Positions 1 through 8,862 of a stretch of DNA of 64,000 bases are shown piece by piece (position 1 is the stretch's first letter; every line of letters starts with the position of its first letter). Source of the DNA: an uncultured Coriobacteriaceae bacterium (lineage in GTDB: Bacteria > Actinomycetota > Coriobacteriia > Coriobacteriales > Coriobacteriaceae). Both the position numbers and the translations under genes were made by a program. The notes below the pieces were generated by a model. The model was not told the DNA's origin, did no database searches, and was given only the letters and a program-made list of their open reading frames with translations. The DNA is taken from contig CALUIM010000009.1 of assembly GCA_944320725.1 (NCBI GenBank), positions 95,833-159,832 of the forward strand. Direction: 5' to 3'.

Positions 1-161
1 GCCGAGTCGGCGATGAATGTTCCGGCATCGGACGCAAAGCGCAGTGTCGCCGCGAACGGGACGAACGCCGCTTGCGGGTCGCCCAGGGTCGCCGTCTCGC
101 GCGATGCCGTGGCGCCCAGCGTCTGTGGTACCTGATGATGAGGCTCGCGTGCCGTTGGCAT
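1..161 (-). CDS. 5' part of an unidentified gene running off the left edge
   Basis: An open frame on the minus strand starts at ATG (159-161) and stays open for 53 codons to the window edge. It begins 11 bases after the TAG of the FHA gene (173-175) and has an AGGTGG-like ribosome site spanning that stop, so it is probably co-transcribed and translationally coupled to the FHA gene. The visible residues (start MPTAREPHHQ, later LRFASDAGTF) do not let me name a family. The gene truncated here may belong to the same TIR/FHA signalling cluster; this is inferred from position only. Confidence 0.5.
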   Translation of the reverse strand, partial: MPTAREPHHQVPQTLGATASRETATLGDPQAAFVPFAATLRFASDAGTFIADS

Positions 162-172
162 GATGCACCCAC

Positions 173-1744
173 CTATACGATCTCGAAGCACGATCCGCAC
201 AGCCGAATCATGTCGCCGCGCTTCAGCTCGATGCGGCGATGCATGGAAACAGATGATGGCGCGGCGCCCAAGCGGCTTGCCCATGCGGAGGCGTCTCCGC
301 CGCCGCGATGCTCGAGTACGAGGTACGTTTGGCTTCGTGGGGTGGTGCGCACCACATATGTGCCATTCTTTGACCCTAGGTCCTCGAGGACGAGATGCCA
401 GCCGTCATCGCGATGCTCGAGTGACAGCGCAGCATGGTAGCGCGAGTCCCCTCGGCCCTCGATCTGCCGCCCGAGCGCATCGAAGCGATTCGTGGGGAGG
501 AAACAGGAAGGGACGTCGTCTACGCCGGCGAGTACGGCGGGCATGCGAGCCCGGTCGTCGAAGGAACTGCCGAGCACCCGCCAGATGTGCTGGCGGGTAT
601 GCTGCAAGGTATCGTCTGGCCGTGCAGTCCCAGGTGCGACGCGGGCGAGGTCGACGCGCGCGACCACCTCGCGCTCGCCGGTGGCGAGGACGCGCCTGAG
701 CAGCACCTCGCCGCGCAGGCCGTCTGCGCGCCCGATTGCCGGCGCGGGCTCGAATGTGGTTGCCGTGCGCGCGGCGCCGGAGGGGACAATCGCGGCATCG
801 GGGCCTAGGATTGAGCAGATGACGACGTTCCAGATGAGGAGCGCCTTGCCCGGGAGCCAGCGGGGTAGCGCGCTGCCAGTCGGGATCACGGCGCTGCCGA
901 GCGAGAAGAACTCCTGATCGAGCACGCGCGCAATTTCCGGTATCGGGAGCTCGCGGAAGTCGCGCGGCTGGACGGACCGAGATGGCTGGGACAACCCGTC
1001 GAGGTGGAGGCGCACAGACGCGTGGACGGCGCCGAGATACGCATCGAAGCGAGCGCCTCCCGAGCGCGTCCGATAGCCGCTCGTGCCGAAGGCAGCCGCG
1101 ATGCCCTGGGCGAGCTCCGCCACGGCGCGCTCGTCTTGCCATATGGTGAGTGAGAACAGGGGGTTGACCTCCTTCAGGCACCAAAGGGGGACGAGCGTCC
1201 GGCACCGCGCACCGACATCGTCCGGCGCGCTCGAGTGGATTCTGCCATAGCAGCCCGCCTCGTCGACGAGTTCCTGCGCGATGGCGCGAAGGGCTGCGGG
1301 CAAGCCGGGCGCCACGGGGGCGAACCGCGTGCCGCAACTTCCCAACGCGGGCAGGATGCGATGCAAGTCGTTTCGGCTGCCGTGGCAAAACGGCGGCCAG
1401 TCCTTACCCAGCTCGTCCGTGATGGCAGCCGACTGCTTCGACCGGAGCTTGAGCGGGTTGGTGTCCCGGATGGACTTGAGGTGAGAGGCGAGGTGGCCGA
1501 GCAGCATGCGGCAGGCATCGGGGTCATCGGGCAGCTGATCGCGCATGAGCAACGCATCGCCAACGCGATAGTATGTATAGTTGCAGCCGAGGATCCAGCG
1601 CTCGATATCCTTCTGCTCGACGGGTTGGTCGAGCAAGGTCTCGAACGAGTTGAAGGGCGCGGTCTCGCCCCCGCGAACGCGAATCCACGCGGCGAGGAAG
1701 CGTGCGAGCACGTTAATCGGTTTCATCTCATTGACCGCGCGCAT
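173..1744 (-). CDS. FHA-domain protein with an uncharacterised N-terminal region (paralogue 1)
   Basis: Predicted 523-residue protein. The last ~100 residues form a forkhead-associated (FHA) domain, a phosphothreonine-binding fold: a GDSRYHAAL segment and the diagnostic SKNGT loop are present. The first ~400 residues match no family I know but are clearly paralogous to the gene at 5000-6529 (both carry KPINVLA near the start, a RWI..CNY segment, LRSK..AI and DWPPFC), and both share a short hydrophobic stretch (LIWNVVIC.ILGP). The start at 1744 was chosen because its MRAVNEMKPIN aligns residue for residue with MEAKSGRKPIN in the paralogue; an upstream in-frame start at 1765 and one at 1891 are possible, but the latter would overlap the divergent TIR gene. 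It is divergent from the TIR gene with 91 bases between starts, so promoters for both probably lie there. Function beyond phosphopeptide binding is unknown. Confidence 0.85.
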   Translation of the reverse strand: MRAVNEMKPINVLARFLAAWIRVRGGETAPFNSFETLLDQPVEQKDIERWILGCNYTYYRVGDALLMRDQLPDDPDACRMLLGHLASHLKSIRDTNPLKLRSKQSAAITDELGKDWPPFCHGSRNDLHRILPALGSCGTRFAPVAPGLPAALRAIAQELVDEAGCYGRIHSSAPDDVGARCRTLVPLWCLKEVNPLFSLTIWQDERAVAELAQGIAAAFGTSGYRTRSGGARFDAYLGAVHASVRLHLDGLSQPSRSVQPRDFRELPIPEIARVLDQEFFSLGSAVIPTGSALPRWLPGKALLIWNVVICSILGPDAAIVPSGAARTATTFEPAPAIGRADGLRGEVLLRRVLATGEREVVARVDLARVAPGTARPDDTLQHTRQHIWRVLGSSFDDRARMPAVLAGVDDVPSCFLPTNRFDALGRQIEGRGDSRYHAALSLEHRDDGWHLVLEDLGSKNGTYVVRTTPRSQTYLVLEHRGGGDASAWASRLGAAPSSVSMHRRIELKRGDMIRLCGSCFEIV

Positions 1745-1835
1745 ATCCCGTACCGTCTCCCGCATCGCAGCTTGTAGGTTGGCGTGTACACTTAATCTTA
1801 GTGGAACATCGCGTTGCAAGCGGGGAGGATCGACC

Positions 1836-4800
1836 GTGGGCGTGCAGGCGTCTGCCAAAGGCGACGGACCGACAGGGTATGAGGCGTTCATCAGCTACAG
1901 CCATACCGAGCACGATGCGCGCATCGCGCGCGAGGTGCAGCGCTTCATCGAGGAGTTCTCCATTCCATCCGCCCTGCGCGCCCGAGCGGGCAGGGCGCGT
2001 CTGGGCCGGGTGTTTCGCGACGAGGACGAGCTCGGCGCCGGCGGGCAGCTTGCCGCCGGTCTGGACGAGGCACTGAGGTGCTCACGCTGGCTCGTGGTGG
2101 TCTGCTCGCCGGCGGCTGCGGCGTCACCCTGGGTGGCACGCGAGATCGAGACGTTCATCTCCTACCATGGCCGCGAGCGGGTGCTCGCTGTGTTGGCGAG
2201 CGGTGATCAAACAACTGCATTTCCGTCCGCACTTGTCACGAGTGCCGGGATGCCGTGTGCTACAAACGAGCCGGTTGCTGCCGATCTCCGTGCCTCGGTG
2301 CCGCGCCGGCGACGTCGCGCCGAGCTGCTTCGCCTAGCAGCACCGCTCGTTGGTTGCGCATACGACGAGCTGGCTCAGCGCCGGCGCACACGCGCTCGTC
2401 GACGGATGGCGCTCGCCGCCGTTGTGGCGCTTCTCTGTTTTGGCGTTGTGGGCGGTGTGGTTATTTCGCAGCGGCGGCAAGTTGATGCTGTTGAGGAACG
2501 GGCGGAAGCCACGCGGACGCGCCGTGAGGCTCTTGATGTTGCAGCAACGGGCGATCGCATCGAGGCGCTCCGACTTGCGGTGGCGGGCGTGCCTGAAAAC
2601 GGGGACGCGGCGCAGCGGGCAGACGCTCGCGCCGCGCTCGCGCAGACACTCGGCGTCTACCATCCCGTGCTCGATACCAAGCCGCTCTATGCGCTTCACG
2701 ATGTCGCCGATGCCTCGACGCTCGCAGTATCTGCCGAAGGCGATCTTCTTTCGTTGCTCGATAGCCCGGAACGCATACGCATCTACGACGTGGCAACAGG
2801 CGCTGTGTGCTTAGAGCTCGATGCGGGCAAGCTATCCTTCAGGGGAGAGCGCCAAGCGTTCGCTCCGCTTCAGCTGCTTGCCAATGGGCATCTCGTTACC
2901 TTACTCGATGCTGACGGCGTGGCTTGTTTTGACGCACGTAGCGGTGCGCTTGCGTGGCAACAATACGCCGTTGGAAACGTCCATAGCATCAGATTGGTTG
3001 CGGGCGGAATACCAAGCGGAGGCGACATCGTTGTCGTTGGCTGGCGCGATGGCGCCTGCATCCTTTCGGTTCTCGATGGCGAGACCGGAGATATCGTTCG
3101 ATCGGTGCTTCTTGAAGACGTTGGCAATGAGCCCACGCTGTTTGCGTTGACGGTGCGAGACGACACTGCCGTTATCGCTGCAAATGACAGGCTTGTCCAG
3201 GTGGACCTGGCTGATGGTAGCGTTCAATCCGCGCCGTTGGCAGCGGGTGATGTTACCGGGATCGTGCTGGATGATACAGGTGTCTATACCGTGAGCAGTG
3301 ATCTTGCGAGCGAGGCTGGTACCGAGGACACGTGGACGGGAACCGCCACGATCTGCGCTTATGAGCGTGACGGCCTAGGGTCGCGATGGAGTTTCGGGCG
3401 CACGTGGGAACCGTATGAGCTTGCGTCTTCAATATCGCCATTCAATGCAGATGCGCAGATCGGTTTGGTTGAACGCTCAGGCGCGCTTGGAGAAGGGGTG
3501 CTGCCGCTGGCGGTGGGGTCGCAGCTGCTGCTTATTGATGTTATGACAGGTGCGCCCAAGGCGACCTTTACGGCGGCGGCACCGATCGTGCATTTCGATT
3601 TCGCCGCCGGGGAGTCTGGCGCGGAGGTGCTCCGCGCGACCACCTTGACCGGGGAGCGTTGCGTAGCGGATGTCGGGGCGGGCGATGCTCGGCTTGCATC
3701 GTTTGACCCCTATCGCTTCCCTTGCAGCGTTTGGCATGCCGAGGAAAGGACTGTGGGGACATCACGTTACGCTATCGCATGTTCGGCGGACGACTTGAAG
3801 ACCATACTGGTGTATCGTGACGATCCTGTTGTCCCGCAAGAATTTGGCGTAGAACGGATCGATGTGAGCGGTGTAGCGACCGGCGCCTCGGTAAGTGCGC
3901 ACCGGGATAAGGTGGCGATCTTTGATGGCGCGGATACCATCACCGTGCTTGATGGCGAGGAGTTTGATCCTGTTGCGACAATCGACCTTGCCCAACGCGG
4001 CATCGAGCTCACCGATTTGAACGACGCGCTCATTACGTTTCCAGATGCGGACAGCGGCCTTTTGCTCGTGTGTGATGCGGGTGCCGGTGCCATGCCACCG
4101 CGTGCTTGGTTATTCGATGCGCTCAGCGGCGAGCTGGTGCGGTCATGGGTTTGGCCGTATGCGATCGATGGCATTGCATACGACGGGTGCACCTTCTCGC
4201 AGGAACGTGGAGGATGCGTTACGCTGATGTTTCCCGCTGGCGGCTATCTTGGGCTTATCGATGCTGGGACGCTTGAAGTGGTACAGGAGTTCACGATAAC
4301 CGATACGGGTATCACCGATGTGCTCGCAGTAAGCGATGATCGGCTTCTCATCGTCTTTGAAGGCGGCGCAACCGGGCTCTACGATTGGGAAAGCATGGAG
4401 CGCATCGATAGCGCCCTTGACGGTATGACCTTCATAAGCGCCCCTGGCACAGCGCAGGTTGCCGTTGCGCCTGATGGCGCTACCCTTGCCGCCATCTCGC
4501 CAGAAGAGGGCGTGACTGCGGTCGACGTGCAATCGGGAGATAGGCTTTGGGGTGATGCCATCGAGGTGGCGGGTGGGGAATATATAGCCTATTCGTCCGA
4601 CGGCAACTACGTGCTCGTGCAGGATGCGGCAGGTGTATTGAGGTGCTATAACGCCGAGAATGGCGAACTTGTGGCGCAGACGGAAGATACGCTCGACTCC
4701 ATCTTTGCAATCGATACGGCAGCTGGAAGCAAGATCTTTGCGGTGCATACAACCGATACCGCAACAACTTCATTGCAGGTGCGGGAGCTCGATGCAGCAA

Positions 4801-4967
4801 CAGGGGCGTTTCACCTTATCGCATTGGTGCCTCAGGGGCTTGCCATATCCTCGGATGGCTCGAGGCTGCTTGCTTGCGGCAGCTGCCTCTATCGACAGCC
4901 GGTCTACTCATTAGAGGAGCTGGTGCAGATGGCCGAGGAGACCATCGCTGAGTATGAGGGCAGGTAG
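1836..4967 (+). CDS. Membrane TIR-domain protein with extracytoplasmic propeller-like repeats
   Basis: Predicted 1043 residues. Residues ~14-150 are a TIR domain: EAFISYSH at strand A, FRDEDELGAG in the BB-loop region, LVVVCSP, then SPWVAREIE, where Glu103 sits at the position of the catalytic glutamate of NAD-cleaving TIRs. A basic stretch (RRRTRARRR, 182-190) precedes one transmembrane helix at ~191-211, which by the positive-inside rule puts the TIR in the cytoplasm and the remaining ~830 residues outside. That outer part consists of repeating beta-rich segments (for example YDVATG, FDARSG, LDGETG, YNAENG) typical of PQQ/WD-like beta-propellers. Start: GTG at 1836 with GGGGAGG 7 bases upstream; longer in-frame starts would run inside the divergent FHA gene. 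The ends of this gene and the second FHA gene converge with 32 bases between. Likely a surface sensor with an intracellular TIR effector; NADase activity is inferred. Confidence 0.85.
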   Translation: MGVQASAKGDGPTGYEAFISYSHTEHDARIAREVQRFIEEFSIPSALRARAGRARLGRVFRDEDELGAGGQLAAGLDEALRCSRWLVVVCSPAAAASPWVAREIETFISYHGRERVLAVLASGDQTTAFPSALVTSAGMPCATNEPVAADLRASVPRRRRRAELLRLAAPLVGCAYDELAQRRRTRARRRMALAAVVALLCFGVVGGVVISQRRQVDAVEERAEATRTRREALDVAATGDRIEALRLAVAGVPENGDAAQRADARAALAQTLGVYHPVLDTKPLYALHDVADASTLAVSAEGDLLSLLDSPERIRIYDVATGAVCLELDAGKLSFRGERQAFAPLQLLANGHLVTLLDADGVACFDARSGALAWQQYAVGNVHSIRLVAGGIPSGGDIVVVGWRDGACILSVLDGETGDIVRSVLLEDVGNEPTLFALTVRDDTAVIAANDRLVQVDLADGSVQSAPLAAGDVTGIVLDDTGVYTVSSDLASEAGTEDTWTGTATICAYERDGLGSRWSFGRTWEPYELASSISPFNADAQIGLVERSGALGEGVLPLAVGSQLLLIDVMTGAPKATFTAAAPIVHFDFAAGESGAEVLRATTLTGERCVADVGAGDARLASFDPYRFPCSVWHAEERTVGTSRYAIACSADDLKTILVYRDDPVVPQEFGVERIDVSGVATGASVSAHRDKVAIFDGADTITVLDGEEFDPVATIDLAQRGIELTDLNDALITFPDADSGLLLVCDAGAGAMPPRAWLFDALSGELVRSWVWPYAIDGIAYDGCTFSQERGGCVTLMFPAGGYLGLIDAGTLEVVQEFTITDTGITDVLAVSDDRLLIVFEGGATGLYDWESMERIDSALDGMTFISAPGTAQVAVAPDGATLAAISPEEGVTAVDVQSGDRLWGDAIEVAGGEYIAYSSDGNYVLVQDAAGVLRCYNAENGELVAQTEDTLDSIFAIDTAAGSKIFAVHTTDTATTSLQVRELDAATGAFHLIALVPQGLAISSDGSRLLACGSCLYRQPVYSLEELVQMAEETIAEYEGR

Positions 4968-4999
4968 CGAGGCGGCGTGCAGAGCCGCAGGTTGCGGGA

Positions 5000-6529
5000 T
5001 CAGATAAGCTCAAAGCACGAATCGGCGAGCTGGATGATGTCGCCGCGCTCGAGCGTGAGCTCACGGACCATGTGCACGCTCTCCCGGGGCACGTCGAGCC
5101 GCTCCGACCAGTCTGATGCCGTGAGATGCCGTCTGCTGGGAAAGGCGAAGCAGGCGATGCCGTCCGATGTGGTGCGCAGAATGCAGGTGCCGTTTTTTGA
5201 ATCGAGGTCGCGCGCGACGATGCTCGTGCCGCCGCTCGTGGCCTCGATAGCGAGCTCCACATGGAAGCGCGAGTCTCCCGTGCCTTCCACCTGCCGTCGA
5301 TTGCCGTCGAATGTCTCGCTTGCCACGTAGATCGCCCCGAGGTTGGGAAACTGCCCACGATAGACGCTGTTAGGGATGGGGGCGTACGGGTCGTAATGTC
5401 CGCCGATGACCTTCCACAGGCCCGGCGCATGAATGTTGTCGAGCATGAGGCGATCGATGGTCTCGATGCGTCCGGTGCGGTACCGCCGACGAAGCAATAC
5501 TTCGCCATCGAGGGCGCGCGTTGACGTGATGACGAGATAGCTTCCTCGGGCTCTTAGCGTGGGCGAACGATCCAACGAAACGCTTCCGATGGCCTCCTGA
5601 GGACCAAGGATGGCACAGATGACGACATTCCAGATGAGCCGCGTTTTCCCGAGAAGCCAGCGCGGAATCTCTGGCGTCGCATCGTCGTGGCTCAGGGAGA
5701 AGCCGTTCGCGTCGAGAAACGAGCTCAGCTCGGGTACGGTGAGCAGGGCAAGGTCGGCATCGTCGTCGACGTTGTCCAGATAGAGCTCTTGGGCAGCGAG
5801 CGCAGCGTCGCGCCAGGTATCAACGACGTCGCCATTAACGGGGCCGTCGAGGCGTTGCGAGAGGAATGCGGATCGGAGCGCCTCGACGAGCTCGCCCATG
5901 GCGTCGCGATCGTCCCAGATAAGTAGCGAGACAAGCGGATTGATTTCTTTGAGGCACCAGATGGGCAGGAGCTCTCGGCAGCGTGTTGCCAGTGCCCGTA
6001 CATCACGTCCAGCTTGCGAGGAGATGCTACTGTAGAATACCGCCTCGTGCGAGAATTCGCGGCAAAGATCGCTGAAGGCATCGCGATGCTCGTCGAAAAA
6101 GGCCGGATCGAGTTCGCGGAATTGCTCGACGCCTTGGTTGAGATGCTCAAGCGTGTTGCGACTGTTTTGACAGAAAGGCGGCCAATCCCGCGACAGCTCG
6201 TAGACTATGGCATCGGCAGGCTTGGAGCGCAGGTCGAGCGGCGTGCTGTCGCTAATGGCCTTGAAGGCGCTCTCGATGTTCTCGATAAGGCGAGTGCGCT
6301 CGCGTGCGTCGTCGGGGATGAGATTGGTATCGTAGAGATAGTTGCCCACGCAGCTGCAGATGTAGTTGCAGTTGAAAATCCAACGTTCAACGTGCTTTTG
6401 CGCGATGCGCCCGGTGCGGAGCGCCTCGAATGAGTCAAACGGCAGGGCCTCGTCGGAGTTCTTACGAATCCACGAGGTGAGGTATTCCGCTAACACATTG
6501 ATGGGCTTGCGCCCGCTCTTGGCTTCCAT
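5000..6529 (-). CDS. FHA-domain protein with an uncharacterised N-terminal region (paralogue 2)
   Basis: Predicted 509 residues. As in paralogue 1, a C-terminal FHA domain is visible (GDSRFHVEL, then DSKNGTC) after ~400 residues of an unnamed conserved region (KPINVLAEYL, RWIFNCNY, LRSKPADAI, DWPPFCQNSRN, LLGKTRLIWNVVIC). Start at 6529 chosen by alignment with the paralogue; a GGGAT sequence lies just upstream, and an in-frame start at 6604 is the alternative. The two FHA genes bracket the TIR receptor gene, one divergent from it and one convergent, an arrangement that suggests a duplicated partner acting with the receptor. FHA domains bind phosphothreonine, and a Ser/Thr-type kinase and a PP2C phosphatase lie at 12348-15555, so phospho-signalling within the island is possible but only inferred. 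Confidence 0.85.
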   Translation of the reverse strand: MEAKSGRKPINVLAEYLTSWIRKNSDEALPFDSFEALRTGRIAQKHVERWIFNCNYICSCVGNYLYDTNLIPDDARERTRLIENIESAFKAISDSTPLDLRSKPADAIVYELSRDWPPFCQNSRNTLEHLNQGVEQFRELDPAFFDEHRDAFSDLCREFSHEAVFYSSISSQAGRDVRALATRCRELLPIWCLKEINPLVSLLIWDDRDAMGELVEALRSAFLSQRLDGPVNGDVVDTWRDAALAAQELYLDNVDDDADLALLTVPELSSFLDANGFSLSHDDATPEIPRWLLGKTRLIWNVVICAILGPQEAIGSVSLDRSPTLRARGSYLVITSTRALDGEVLLRRRYRTGRIETIDRLMLDNIHAPGLWKVIGGHYDPYAPIPNSVYRGQFPNLGAIYVASETFDGNRRQVEGTGDSRFHVELAIEATSGGTSIVARDLDSKNGTCILRTTSDGIACFAFPSRRHLTASDWSERLDVPRESVHMVRELTLERGDIIQLADSCFELI

Positions 6530-6801
6530 GGCGATCCCGCTGCAGCACGTTTCCCCAACTGGCAGGGATAACGATACCGCCAACGGTTTTACTCGGTTTC
6601 CCAATGGAGCTGGTTTGTAGGCGCCCGTATTCGTCGATCGCTATCTCGTTGAGCTGTGGAAATGATATTGAGTGATGATGTTTGACAGAGGGCGATGAAC
6701 GAGCTTTTGGCCAATGGGAGATGATTGGCAAATGTCACCTTTCCGTCGGTGGTTAACTGGCTCCAGGTACACGCCTAGATCGTTTTGGTTGGAGTGCCGA
6801 T

Positions 6802-7269
6802 ATGGAAGCTATGATTGCGCTAATCGTCCTATTGTGGGGAGTCTGCTATTGGGTTCAGACGTTCTTTGGCTTCGGGACAGCGTACCGTTATGCCAAGCGA
6901 GGAGGCGATAACGGCATCGTTCTCTTCGGATGGCTTTGCGTCTTCTCGTTTTCCGCCATCGTTCCTGGTTTGGGGATTTACTTCTGGTACAAGACACGCA
7001 AAGAGGAACAAGAGACAAAGAAAAAGAAGGAATTCGGGGCTGCGACGCAGCCGCAGATCATCTATATCGCTCAAGCGGCTCCTCAGCAGACAACGTTGGT
7101 TGGTGAAATCGCGGCTTCCCCTGTTGCAGTTTCTGTCGAGCCCAAAGACTTGGGTGAGGCGAAACTTGTTTGTCCGAAATGCGGGCATGATCTACCTTCT
7201 GATAGCAGATTCTGCGAGTACTGCGGCGCTTCTCTGAGCGAGGGCAATCCGAGCGACGCGGAAGCGTGA
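6802..7269 (+). CDS. Small membrane protein with C-terminal zinc ribbon
   Basis: Predicted 155 residues. Two hydrophobic helices occupy ~5-25 and ~38-62, followed by a very basic stretch (KEEQETKKKKE) and a C-terminal zinc ribbon with two CxxC knuckles (CPKCGHDL and CEYCGAS). Start ATG at 6802 has GGAG 7 bases upstream. It is the first gene of a tight forward-strand run (6802-10584) of membrane proteins with similar zinc ribbons. Function unknown; zinc ribbons of this short type usually serve in protein contacts. Divergent from the FHA gene at 5000-6529 with 272 bases between. Confidence 0.75.
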   Translation: MEAMIALIVLLWGVCYWVQTFFGFGTAYRYAKRGGDNGIVLFGWLCVFSFSAIVPGLGIYFWYKTRKEEQETKKKKEFGAATQPQIIYIAQAAPQQTTLVGEIAASPVAVSVEPKDLGEAKLVCPKCGHDLPSDSRFCEYCGASLSEGNPSDAEA

Positions 7270-7275
7270 TGAGTC

Positions 7276-7989
7276 TTGTCGTCGCCTGGAACAGATGTAT
7301 CGCATGTTGAGCGCAAGCTGCGGACGATGAACCTCGTATTGTTTGCGGTGTTGTCCTGCGCAATCGCGGCTGTGGGAGGCATGGCACTGTGGCACGGTGC
7401 CGCATCAGATCCTGTTGCCGGCGCTGACGGTGAAGTAGCCGGTGAGCACGAGGGGGTAATTCAAAGCGACTTCGTATATCGGGAGATGACCTACGACATT
7501 AACCCTGGAAAAGATTATGCGGTCTATACGAACTATGCCTGCCCCCATTGTGCGGAGTTCTACTTTGGTGCTCAAGCAGAAGGAATTGAGTACACGAGCC
7601 GCATACTGCTCCTTGAAGATGCTGAAGGCGCTTTCTCCACGCAAAAGCTCGTCTCAGCGTACATGCTCAAGTTGTATCGGGATGATAGCGCGGCATATGC
7701 CGCTCTCGAAGCGGAGCTCTTCGGCTCGCAGGCCGAGTGGACGGTGCTCGATGAGCCGGATCTCCTTGCCTGGCTAAACGAGCATGCGGGTCGGCGTTGG
7801 GTAAGTAGCGACCTCGCATCTGAATCAGAAGACATCGTGCAGATCGAGCGCGATGCTCCTGTCGATCTTGAATACGTTCCCGGCGTCTTTCGCGACGGGG
7901 AACGTTGTGACGGCTTGATGTACGACCTGCTGGGGCAGGGCGCAGAGATACTGGCGTCTTCTGGGGAGGAGGCTTCAAATGAGGTGTAA
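7276..7989 (+). CDS. Membrane-anchored DsbA/thioredoxin-like protein
   Basis: Predicted 237 residues: a single N-terminal membrane anchor (~19-40, LVLFAVLSCAIAAVGG) and an extracytoplasmic domain with CPHC in the context YACPHCAEFYF, the active-site motif of DsbA-type thiol-disulphide oxidoreductases. The rest is acidic and short for DsbA but keeps the expected order (active site, helical insertion, then VPGVFRDGE near the end, resembling the cis-Pro loop before the last strand). The start is uncertain: TTG at 7276, 6 bases after the preceding stop, or ATG at 7327 right before the anchor; neither has a strong ribosome site. It overlaps the next gene by 11 bases, so the set is probably translated as an operon. 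A role in folding or redox control of the neighbouring extracytoplasmic domains is inferred. Confidence 0.65.
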   Translation: MSSPGTDVSHVERKLRTMNLVLFAVLSCAIAAVGGMALWHGAASDPVAGADGEVAGEHEGVIQSDFVYREMTYDINPGKDYAVYTNYACPHCAEFYFGAQAEGIEYTSRILLLEDAEGAFSTQKLVSAYMLKLYRDDSAAYAALEAELFGSQAEWTVLDEPDLLAWLNEHAGRRWVSSDLASESEDIVQIERDAPVDLEYVPGVFRDGERCDGLMYDLLGQGAEILASSGEEASNEV

Positions 7990-8857
7990 GAGCTGCAGAG
8001 AAGAGATCGGTAACGCGAAGACGTGCGAGAAGTGCGGAACACTTCAGGATGAGACCAGTGAGACTGTTATAGAGGATGTGCTTGCCGCCGACTCGAACTC
8101 CGAGGAGGAGGGCAAACAAGCCGATGATGAACAGGACGCCGATAGGGTCCGTCGATTCTGTCGCAAGTGCGGTTCAGAGCTGGGCGATGATGGCATCTGC
8201 CCGAAGTGCGGAATTCTTCTTTATAAGGAAGAGGATAAGGAGGATAACGCCTCGGAAGAATCTAAGCAAAATGAGGACAGTGAGGGGAACAAGAAAAACT
8301 CGGCACTCCGCACCATCGCGATCAACCTCGGTATCACTGCGGCATTGATTTGCGCTATCGCGTTTGTTATGTGGTATGGAGTGGATACGGCATACCGCTG
8401 GGAGAAAGTTGACGATCCTGGTACCTGGGAGACGTACGAGACGGGCTACTACATCATTACCATGGATGAGGTAAACCCCTGCTACGTTGGCCAGGATTGG
8501 ACCGATTGCATCGCCGCTCATCAAGCGGAATACAACAGGGAGTGTACGAAGCCTATCGCTACGGGGAACCGCAACAGAGCATCCGGAAGAGCGGCAGATG
8601 GTTTTGCTCCGTATCGTCAGATAGCATTGCGGCGGATGGGTCCTCGGAACCAAGAGCTGTGCAATCGCTACGCGGAAATGATTGCTGATATGCAAGCGGA
8701 GGATGAACCCGGATACTATGTGGCTTCGCTGGGAAGCTGGGGCCACCTTCACTCCACGCCGGAAACGGAGCGCCAGCTCGTTGGTCGTGAAACGCATGAT
8801 GCCGTCTGCTACTACGGTTTCCTTGGCGAGTGTCCAGAGGACGAGGAGGACGAGTGA
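7979..8857 (+). CDS. Membrane protein with two N-terminal zinc ribbons and an extracytoplasmic domain
   Basis: Predicted 292 residues. Two zinc-ribbon units lie in the cytoplasmic N-terminus (CKSCREEI..CEKCG and CRKCGSELG..CPKCG), separated by a very acidic linker rich in Glu/Asp, then one membrane helix at ~111-131 (IAINLGITAALICAIAF) and an extracytoplasmic domain of ~160 residues that I do not recognise. It overlaps the DsbA-like gene by 11 bases and is followed after 5 bases by the next zinc-ribbon gene. The architecture (cytoplasmic zinc ribbon, membrane helix, external domain) is repeated in the neighbour at 8863-9762. Function unknown. Confidence 0.7.
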   Translation: MRCKSCREEIGNAKTCEKCGTLQDETSETVIEDVLAADSNSEEEGKQADDEQDADRVRRFCRKCGSELGDDGICPKCGILLYKEEDKEDNASEESKQNEDSEGNKKNSALRTIAINLGITAALICAIAFVMWYGVDTAYRWEKVDDPGTWETYETGYYIITMDEVNPCYVGQDWTDCIAAHQAEYNRECTKPIATGNRNRASGRAADGFAPYRQIALRRMGPRNQELCNRYAEMIADMQAEDEPGYYVASLGSWGHLHSTPETERQLVGRETHDAVCYYGFLGECPEDEEDE

Positions 8858-8862
8858 CCGCC

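Noticed and set aside
1581..1835. Upstream extension of the TIR protein
   Set aside because: The frame is open but runs inside the divergent FHA gene; the GTG at 1836 has a strong ribosome site and directly precedes the TIR fold.
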